Of a DNA stretch of 64,000 bases, positions 22,034 to 30,632 are shown one piece after another. Source of the DNA: Mrakia gelida (taxonomy: Eukaryota > Basidiomycota > Tremellomycetes > Cystofilobasidiales > Mrakiaceae); the NCBI GenBank assembly GCA_024345305.1, contig BRON01000001.1, positions 1,178,001 through 1,242,000 on the forward strand. The letters run 5' to 3'. The position numbers were made by a program, and so were the translations under genes. The notes under the pieces were generated by a model. The model was given only the letters and a program-made list of their open reading frames with translations. It was not told where the DNA came from and did not search any database. Each line of letters starts with the position of its first letter. Position 1 is the first letter of the stretch.

Positions 22034-25000
22034 CTACTTCCTGACCTCCTGAACGACGGCGGTGGACTGATCTCCGTCCTTGAGATCGAACTTCTCGTCG
22101 ATTTCCTCGTGCGATCCGGAAGCAGGACCTTCGGCGAGATCTGGGTTGGCGTTGATGAGTCCTCGTCGAGCGTCTCTGTCGGCGAGAAGCTGAAAGCAGG
22201 CAAGACGAAAGTCAGCGTTCGCTCTTGAACCTCGGAGATCGAAAGGAGAGAGCTCACCTTGATACCGACGATCACGATAAGCCCGAGAGCGACTAAGGCG
22301 AAGGTGGTAGGGAAACCCCGTCGGAAAGTGGGAGCCCTGGGAGGGAAAACGCACACTGAGTCAGCTCGACGCGACGAGGAGAAGAGAGAAAGAGAGCTCT
22401 GCTCACATCGTCTGGGGGAAGATGATGATTGGCAACCAGGCAGAGACCGAATATTGAACACCGTTCATACTACTCAAAGTCAATGCCCTGCATCCAGTAG
22501 GCAAACACGGTCAGCTCGATCTTGGACTCCGCGCCCGCGTCGTTGCCGTCTCACTCACCGAAGCTCGTTGTCTCCAGCCATGATCTCGTTGGCCCACGTG
22601 TAGAAGACCGCCGTCATGAGCTGCACACCTACGAGAGCGAAAGAAGAAGATGGAAGATGGAAGCGGAAAGGGTGGGTAGAGAGTCAGCGGCGAAGACGCA
22701 CTCCAGGCAAGCTCGATCGAAACTGCTCACCTCCGGTAAAGAATGCGAAAAACTTAAGGTTCTTAGAGGCAGGCCAAACGGCCAAGATTCCGTTGGGGAG
22801 GAGTCCATAGGCCTGAGAGAGAGAGAAGGAAAGAGGTCAGGGAGAGCGTTCGAACGACGGACACGACGCGAGGACTCACCAGAGGAGTAAACACGAAGGC
22901 GAATCGAGACCCGGTAAGATCCGAACCGAGTCCCCAGCAAAAGATACAGAGTGCAGAGAGTAGGGAAGCACACGAGGGGATGATGTTTCGACTCTCGACG
23001 GAGTACTTCTCCGCCTCTGCGAAAGGATCAAGGTCAGCTCGAGCGGCGCGACGACGAGATCGACAGAAGAGAACCAGACTCACTGAGCCAAATACCAAAG
23101 TAGCTAGAAGCCTGGCAAGATGTACCGTACACGACATATCCTAGAACGAATGAGTACCATTTCCAATCTGAGAACATCCTCTTGAGAAGCTGTCGATCGA
23201 TCTTTCGATCTCCGGGTTGAGACTGGAAGACAAGCGACGGACAAAGAGAGAGAGAGAGGGGTCAGCTCGTCCCAGAACCAAGGAAGGAGAGAAGAAGCTC
23301 ACCTTTCCAGCGTTGATGGCCCGGGTGAGAGCGTACTCCTTCTCCTCCGCGGTCAAGTAGAAGGCTTTTGAGTTCGAAGGCAGATCCGGGAGGAGGAAGA
23401 AGAGCATGATAGCGCAGGGCACAGTCATGCACCCGCAGACGATGTAGAGCCACCGCCATCCAGCTGGGGAAGGGACGAAGAGAACGGGGAAGGCCAAGGT
23501 CAGCGAGAACGAGAGCGACGTCGATTCCCAAAGTCGATTCCTTGAGACGAGAAGACAGACATACCGATTCCATGATGACCGTCCAGCGTCTTGTAGACGG
23601 CAGCTTGAAGGTATCCACCGAACGCGGATCCCAAAGATCCACTGAGGTGGAAGATCGCAAGTCGTTTGTTGAGTTCCGTCTTCCTGAAAACGAGAGGTGG
23701 ATTCAGCGCGAGCTCTTGCGCATCGGAGACGTCAGAGGGTGCACTCACGAGTACCAAGATCCCATCAAGTACAGGAGCGATGGGAAGAAGGCACTCTCGA
23801 ACATTCCGACCATAAACCTGGACCGAGGACGTTCGTCAGCTTGTCAATTCGCGAGGCTTCGTTCGAGGGCGAAAAGCGAACAGCGAGGAGTGAGGAAACA
23901 CTCACCTGAAGGCATACATCTGACCAGACGTCTGAGCACATGCTTGAGCGAACGTGAAGATACCCTGTCGTAGAAGAGCGAAAAGCGAGCAACGATCAGC
24001 CTCGAACGACGACGCGAACCAACGCTCCCCCTCGGTCAAACCGACCAGGAGGGAAGACGCTGAAGATATAGATGCGACTCACCCAGCCCAGTTCACAAGA
24101 GAACAAGAAGATGGATGGCCTGACCCTCGTAACCATGAGAGTCCCAGGGATCTGACAAAACGAAGGCGACGAGAAGGAAGGTCAGCTCGATGGAGTCGAC
24201 TCGCCTTTCCTCGTCTTCCCATCTTCCCGTCCCGAGAGGGTACGCTGGGATGCTAGGACTCACTTGGAAAAGAGCGTAGGCAACTGATGAATAAGGAGAA
24301 GACAAGGTTCAGCGAGCGGTCGGAGGCGAAAGAAGGTCGGGCGAGGACGAGGCTCACCAGTGTAGCTGAAGGAAACGACGAAGATGGAGGACGTTTCAGC
24401 GAGAAGCAAAGCAGCGATGAAGGAAAGTTAGAAGCTCACCAAGTTCCCATGTAGGTGTACTCGTTTCCTTGGATGTCGAGATCCTCCTATCGTGAGCGAT
24501 GGGAAGAAAAGGGCGACGTGTCAGTTCGGTTCTCGAACGAGGAAGGAACGAAAACGAACCTTCATGCCTGAGGAGAAGAAGGGATGGGAGGAGGAAGGTC
24601 AGTGGCTGGCGCCTTCAAGCGAGAGCGAGGAAACGGGCTCGCTTACCTGAGACGTAGGCGTTGGCGAGGTTCGACGCATCGAGATACCTGAGCGGATGAG
24701 GAAGGTGAGAAGGCGAATGTCAGTCGAGGAATTCGACGAGAGCGAGGAGAGTGAGAAGAGGTCGAGGGCAGAACTCACCTCATGAAGAACCCCAAGCATG
24801 AGACGATGAGGATACCCATGTCGAGCTGAGGAGGGAGTAAAGGAGGAAGAAGGGAAGGGAGGGGAGGGAAGAAAAAGAGAGGCCGACGCGTCAGGTTCGA
24901 TTCTTGAACGAAGAAAGGGTGAAAGCGGGACGACGAAGACTCACCTTTCGAAGAAGATGTCTCTCGAAGGGACTCTTGAGGTGCTGATCCGAGTCCCAGA

Positions 25001-25091
25001 TGTACGCGAGGAACTTTTGCCAGGGGGTGAGGTTCGAGGGAGCTGGGACTTCGTGCTGAGCGATCATGTCGGTTTCGACTTCCTTCGACAT
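22034..25091 (-). CDS. MFS anion:cation symporter, Dal5/TNA1 (allantoate/nicotinate permease) family
   Basis: A heavily split gene (over 15 exons, several under 60 nt) encoding a 12-TM transporter. The N-terminal cytosolic head starts MSKEVETDMIAQHE. Helix 1 is followed by the family hallmark of an aromatic-rich NLANAYVSGMKEDL. Later come GSWYSKTELNKRLAIFHLSG, preceded by FMVGMFESAFFPSLLYL, then AGWRWLYIVCGCMTVPCAI, the central loop with LPDLPSNSKAFYLTAEEK, and NGVQYSVSAWLPIIIFPQT in the C-terminal half. These are diagnostic of fungal Dal5-like carriers of small anions such as allantoate, nicotinate, ureidosuccinate or pantothenate. Three GATAAG sites lie 130-240 bases upstream. With amidase and nitrilase genes adjacent, uptake of a nitrogenous carboxylate is a reasonable inference. 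Confidence 0.9.
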
Positions 25092-26023
25092 CTTGAGGAC
25101 TCGAAGAAAGTGGGAGGGGTGAAGGAGGGAAGGGAGAAGGAGAGGGAGGAGGGTAGTCGACGAGTGAAAAAGGGGAAAGAGGGAAGTGGACGTCGGTGAA
25201 GAGAAGAGGAGAGGAAGACGAGATAAGTCTCAATTGCTTTTCTCTCCGGCCGTCGGTCAGCCCCGTCCAGAGCCTCCACTCTCACGCACCGAGAAAAGAA
25301 CACCAAGGAGAATCAGGATAAGGCGAGATAAGGCTCGATTCATGGGGTTTTACGAGTTTCGGTCGAGCAGTAAAGCAACGAAAAAGGTCGAAGGAGGTCG
25401 AGGTGAGAGCGAGAGCTCGCTGCTTCGAAACCAGACCAAAAAAGCTGCGTTTCCGCGCTCTATCCGCTGAGTGCGAAGGGTTCGAGATCCAGAGACGAGC
25501 AAGGACCAGGCGAGAGGATGGAAGGAAGCACCGAGATCTGCAGAAGGGGGCGAGGGTGGGGAAGAAGTGGAGTGTAAGCGAGAATCAGGTCTTCTCCGTC
25601 ACCCGTATCTCGTCGCTGATCTCCGACGAGTCTAGCGATAGAGGACAGGGATTAGCCTGAAAGACGCGAGTAAACTTTTCCCGAAGGTGCGAAATGTGGT
25701 TGAGCTCGAAGAGCAGCGGCGGGAAGGCGAGCTTCGATTTGAGATCGAGGCACCTGCTTCCAAGGCTGTAGCTCACCTTTCCCCTTCGTTCTTTCTCCCC
25801 TCACCCTGGATGAGACGCTCTCCTCCGATAGCTCGCTCTTCTCCGTTCTCTGAGAGGTCTATCTTCTCGGTTTTCTCGCCTTCAGCCGATGCTCTCCTTT
25901 CCTCTCTTCGCCACTGTCGCTTCTCGACCTCCCCTCCTCCATCACCCTTCGCATCCCTCCCCTTCCCTCCCTTCCGCTTAGCACCAAAGCTGGAGCTTCT
26001 ACATCACTAATCAACATCAGGCT
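25092..26023. other. Divergent intergenic region, transporter / NmrA-like gene
   Basis: Bidirectional promoter region of 0.9 kb with the GATAAG cluster on the transporter side and two further GATA cores (CGATAG near 25635 and 25828). The part next to 26024 is pyrimidine-rich. Open frames here lack support. Confidence 0.45.
25222..25332 (-). promoter_or_regulatory. Cluster of three GATAAG sites before the Dal5-like transporter
   Basis: Exact GATAAG hexamers at 25222-25227, 25317-25322 and 25327-25332, the last two spaced 10 bases (one helical turn) apart. They stand 131-241 bases upstream of the transporter ATG at 25091. Paired GATA motifs are typical targets of fungal nitrogen-catabolite GATA factors. 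They are also upstream of the divergent NmrA-like gene, though about 700 bases away. Confidence 0.55.
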
Positions 26024-27738
26024 ATGACCTCCTCCTCCCCCCCTATCACTTTCGCCGTCCTCAATGGGAAGTACAAGACTGGAGCACCCATCATCTCCGA
26101 GCTCATGAAGCAGCCTAACGTCAGTCTCAGACCTCTCTCTTCGTCGACGTTTCGAGCAAATCTAGTCTCGAGTCTCGGACAGTGTGCGCTCGCTGATATG
26201 ATCTCCCTCTCCTCCTCCCCTTCCCTTCTCTTCTGCAGGTCAAGGTCAGGATCGGACTCTCAAGCGGCAAGCCAGTCCACCCGTTCTTCATCCCTCTTCT
26301 CCAAGCTGGAGCCTACGTCTACAGTGATCAGGCAATGAAGGAGTTCGTCCTGCCTCCCCCTCCTCGCTTCCTCCATCGCTCGTAGACTCGAACCAGTCCT
26401 TCCTGACTTGAACGAGGTTCGCTCGCTCGTGACTGACCCAACTCCGTCTCCCTTTCCTTCCCCAGGATGCTCACCGGAGTCGACGTTCTTCTCTGCTACA
26501 CCGCCTCCAAGGCTGGTCTCGAAGCTCAGATGACCAAGATTCTCGACATCGCCGTCGAAGCGGGAGTGAAACTTTTCATCCCTTGCGAAAACTCGCTTGA
26601 GTTCGAGTCCGATCCTCCCGTCAAACTCATCGAGCTGAGGAGGCAGTTCTTCGAGCGAGCGAAGGAGTTGGGGATGCCTACTCTGAGGGTTGTCAACGGG
26701 TTGATCTTGGAGAACTTCATCACTCAGTGAGTTCTGTTCGAGGATGAGGAGGAGGGAGCTCGAGGGAGAGCAAGAGGAAGAGTCTGCGAGCACGTCGTCT
26801 TCGACCTTCCGTTGATCTGACCTTCCCCTTCCTCTCGTTCCTCCTCCACAGCAACTCTCAACACCCCTTCATCCCCACCGATGTCTCTTCCTTCAACTGG
26901 CAGCTCGACGAGAAGAAGGCTCACATCATCGGCTCGGGAGACGTGGTGAGTCTTCGAGACGACGCGACCATCATCTCGTCGCTTTCTTTCCACCAAGCTC
27001 CCTTACCTCTTCTTCGCAGAGCCTCGAAAACTGACACAAGCTTTTGTTTTCTTCCTTTCGCTCCCTCCCCAGCCCGCCTCCGTCGCTCCCATCTCCTACG
27101 TCGCTTCCTGGCTCGTCAACCTCCTCACGACCACCCCGCTCGACAAGCTTCAGTCCCTTGGAACGGTCTACCTCGAGGGCGAGACGCTCACTCAGAACGA
27201 GATCGTTAAGAAGGTCAGTCTCCCTCTCGTTTGCTCTCTCTTCTCGCGGATAATCTAGCTCTTCCTCAGCTCAACTGACGCGTTCGTTCCCTCCTCGTCT
27301 TCGCTCGTTCCTTTCAGTGGGAGGCCTCCCATCCAGGAGAGAAGCTCACCGTCACTTACGGGGATCTCGCTGAAGCCGAGGCTCGCCTTGCCAAGACTGG
27401 TGTGGAGAACTACTGGGTGAGCACTTCGAAGTCCCTCTCTCTTTTCGTTCGTCGTCGCGCGTTCGACTCGTCCTGATCGTCTTCTCGCTCTTCTTCCTTC
27501 TCTTCACCCAGACCGACTACCCTCTCTTCGTTCAGGTGAGTCAGCATTTCCTTTTCTTATTCCCGTTCCTGAACTCGCGATCTGACCTTCACGCTCGCTT
27601 GCTTGCTGTTCATAGGTCGAAGTTGCGCACGGACGAGGCAAGCTCACTCACCCAACGACGCCTTCGTCGTTCTCGGGCAAGATCACGACCGTGGATGAGA
27701 TCCTCGCTGGACCTGCTTGGAGTACGGATGGGAATTAA
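26024..27738 (+). CDS. NmrA-like / isoflavone-reductase-like Rossmann protein
   Basis: About eight exons, roughly 300 residues. The fold is recognisable from the segments GVDVLLCYTASKAGLEAQ, IAVEAGVKLFIPCENSLEF, and the conserved TLRVVNGLILENFI, followed by a substrate-side region (PTDVSSFNWQ, APISYVASWLV) and a C-terminal DYPLFVQVEVAHGRGKL. These match the NmrA/phenylcoumaran-reductase-like atypical short-chain dehydrogenases. The N-terminal dinucleotide loop is odd: where family members have GxxGxxG, this protein has FAVLNGKYKTG. NmrA itself is a redox-sensing negative partner of the GATA factor AreA, so the position beside nitrogen genes is suggestive only. Start ATG 26024; TAA 27736-27738. 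Confidence 0.75.
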
Positions 27739-28105
27739 TGAAGTAGATGTGTAGAGGAAGGAATGATATGTTGCGTTCGGCTTTGAGCGACGAGAGCGAC
27801 GAGAGCGACGAGAGATGGTCGACAGCTGGACGGACGACGCGAAGGACTGGACGAAGCAGCTTTTCCGTGCCTTCTCTCAGTCTCGAGCGGCGAGGTGTGC
27901 TATACCACAACTCCTCGCTTCTCTCCGCTCTCTTCTCGGTGAGAGAAAACTTCCAGAGATCGCGTCGAAACCTATTCTCAACCCCCTTCGGGGGCTGAAA
28001 CAGGCTGCTCGCTCGATAAGCTCTCGACCTCGCTCTCCTTCCTTCGTCTGCCCAACAACATCCAGCATCCCCACCCATCCCTTCTTCTCTTCCCTTGTTG
28101 CCACG
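27739..28105. other. Short tandem intergenic region
   Basis: 3' region of the NmrA-like gene and promoter/leader of the bestrophin-like gene. Apart from the 9-bp tandem repeat nothing is recognised. Confidence 0.4.
27785..27814 (+). repeat. Short tandem repeat, 9-bp unit, three copies
   Basis: Three head-to-tail copies of GAGCGACGA in the 3' region after the NmrA-like gene. Not coding in any supported model. Confidence 0.8.
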
Positions 28106-30200
28106 ATGGAGGTCTCCCAACCCCGGCTCCCCTTAGCTCTCCACATCGAGCACTCTGCCCTCCCGATGGTCATGATTCGAGTCTGTCTCTTCTCGCTTTG
28201 GGCCTTCCTCGTCACCTTCCTCGTCGATTCAAAGGTCATGGACGCTTCGAGGATCTCACATCTCGGGACGGCTATGACGGGGATTCTGAGCATGGGTGAT
28301 TAGTCCGTCTCTCTAGTCTGGATGGAGTTCGAAGAGGATGTAGGAGCGACGAAGAGTCGAGCACTTGAGCTGAACCATCTTGCCCTTCCTTCGATTTGGG
28401 TTTGGGTTTCAACAGTTGTTGGGTTGATGGTCAGCTTCAGGAGTGAATCCTCAACGAGTAGATGGAAGGAAGGAAAAAATGTATGGGAATCAGTATCGTC
28501 GAGGACGAGGAACCTCATGAGGACCGTGAGTCCTATAGATCTGAAGCGAGATGGGAGCTCGGAGACGAACGAAGCTCACACTCTGCCCTCCTTCTCCTTC
28601 CTTCCTTTCCAAAAGCTCACTCTCTCCCTCCCCGTCAACGAGTTCACGGATGAGCTCACCAAGGAGAGGATAGAGGATCTCCTCGGTCTCGTGGTCGCTT
28701 TCCCTGTAGCGCTCAGGTCAGTAGTCCGTCGTTTCGTTGAGCTCGTGCTTCCTCGAGGGAAGAGGGAAGGTGTTGACGCTCCTCCTCGCTTCCTTCCTTC
28801 TCAGACATCACCTCCGAGGAGAACGAGGCATCTCTCAACCCGATCTGGATGGTCTCCTACCTAGAGAATGTGAGCAACCGTCATATCTTTCTGTTCTTCG
28901 AAGCTTCAGAAGCTCACACCTCCTCCTTCCCACGCAGACGTCCAATCCCTCCGACGAACTCCCTCCTCCGTCCGGTTCGCTGCCCACCCTCAAGTCACCC
29001 AGATCCCCTCCCACGACTCCTCCACCTCTCTCGTCGAGATGCTCCCTCTCCTAACAGCTCGCTCTGCCTCCATCACCTCCACCTCCTCAGGCGAAGTCTC
29101 CCCTTCAACACCTCGCTTCCGAGCCAACTCCACTCCCCTCGACGAGAAGACCAAGCAGCAACAGATGCTCAACGTCCCTTCGACCTCGCCGACCTCCCCT
29201 CTACCATCACCCTCTCCCCTCGACGACAAACCCGTCTTCACTCAGTCCTTCACTCCAGCCAGCCCAACCACAACGTCCGGCCTCAGCCCTTCCCCGAGCA
29301 GCTTTCGCGACGCACCTCCTCCGCCTGTGATCACCAACAACATGGGGAGGAGGCTGAGCTCGGCTCTGTCCCCTTCGGCGCCCGCGAACCTACCGCTGTC
29401 GATCTTGAGGCTCATGCACGCGTATCTCGATGGGTTGGTGAGCACGGGGGTGATGAAGGAAGGGATGAGGGAGAGGTGTTTCGCGATGGTCGAAGGGCTG
29501 AGTGATGATCTTGGGAAGGCTGAGTCGATTAGAGATAGTGAGTGTAGAAGTTCGCATTTCTACCTCGACGGTATGCATTCGCGCTCGGTCCGCTGACCTC
29601 GTTCGCGCGTCTCGTTTCCTCCAGCTCCCATCCCTCTCCCGCTCTCGATCCACCTACACCAGATGCTCTCGCTCTTCCTCCTCGCTATCCCACCTCAGCT
29701 GGCACCCACTCTTGGGTCTTGGACCATCCCCGTCACTGGAATTGCGACCTTCTGCTTCCTTGGAGTCGATTCCATCGGAGAAAAGCTCAGCGAGCCGTTT
29801 GGACCTCATGGTAAGCTCGTCTCTTCCCCTTCCTCCCTCCCTTTCCTTCCTTTCCTCCCCTCTCTTCCCTCCCTCAACCCGAACCCGAACACAAGCTCAC
29901 TCCTCCCTCTCCCTCCCTCTCTCTTTCAATCCAGCCACCGCCCTCCCCCTCCACTCCTTCACCGACCAACTCCTCCAGGAATCCATGGAGCTCGGCGGCG
30001 TCTTCGCGACCTCGTACCTCTCTCGCCTCTCCAAGACTCGAAGACCCCTCTCGCCTGGACCGGGAGGGGAGGAGAAGATGCTCAGGGAGGAGAAGGAGAC
30101 TCTGAAAGCGGCGGTGGTGGATTGGGAGAGAAGGACGGAACGGTGGTTGCCTTACTTTGGAGGGAGGAGAGGGGATTGGAGGAAGGGGAGTATTTCGTAG
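28106..30200 (+). CDS. Bestrophin/UPF0187-family membrane channel-like protein
   Basis: Seven exons. A first helix near residues 30-48 (VCLFSLWAFLVTFLV) is followed by VVGLMVSFRSESSTSRWKEG and RNLMR, the conserved RxxxxxxRWxEG region of the family. A long Ser/Thr/Pro-rich insertion (about 150 residues, roughly 28970-29340) interrupts the domain. Downstream the family hallmark appears: TPIPLPLSIHLHQMLSLFLL across a splice junction, then a TM helix and TFCFLGVDSIGEKLSEPFG with the usual EPFG and LPLHSF. Fungal members are thought to be anion channels of plasma or internal membranes; here localisation is unknown. The C-terminus is charged (DWERRTERWLPYF). Stop TAG 30198-30200. Confidence 0.85.
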
Positions 30201-30632
30201 AGACGGAGACGGGGATGGATGTGGTGAGTTAGATTTGTGTTTGGCCGATTGGCTGAATGGTAGGAATGTTGTTTCTTTACGACGTCGTGGATAGAGGAGG
30301 GGAGTAGGGAGGGAAAGGAAGGGAATGAAAGTCGCGTCGCGTCGAGGTCGAGTTCAGTCTTGGTTTCTCTCGTCCAAGGCTGCCGAGTCATCTTCCACAG
30401 GATGAGGACCTACGCTATCTAGGGAATCGATCATCCTCTGCTTCGTCGACTCGAGAGACGAGCCAAACTGATCGTGAGCGAAGAAGAAGTTCGTCCGCCT
30501 TCTTCGCGACGCGACGACGCAAGACCTCGAGCTGACTTCTCTCTCTTCTCTCTTCTCTCTTCTCGGATCGAAAAGACCAATACATGAACCCCTAAACAGA
30601 AAACCCCAAAAGAAAGCCCATTTCTCCTCTAT
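30201..30632. other. Convergent 3' region with CT repeats
   Basis: Lies between the 3' ends of the bestrophin-like and glycosyltransferase genes. A short CTCTCTT-type repeat occurs near 30540-30565. No gene seen. Confidence 0.5.

Noticed and set aside
25425..25510. tRNA-like boxes on the minus strand (ACTCAGCGGATAGAGCGC and GGTTTCGAAGC)
   Set aside because: A- and B-box resemblance only; no acceptor stem, and the anticodon arm does not pair. TTCGA is common in this genome.
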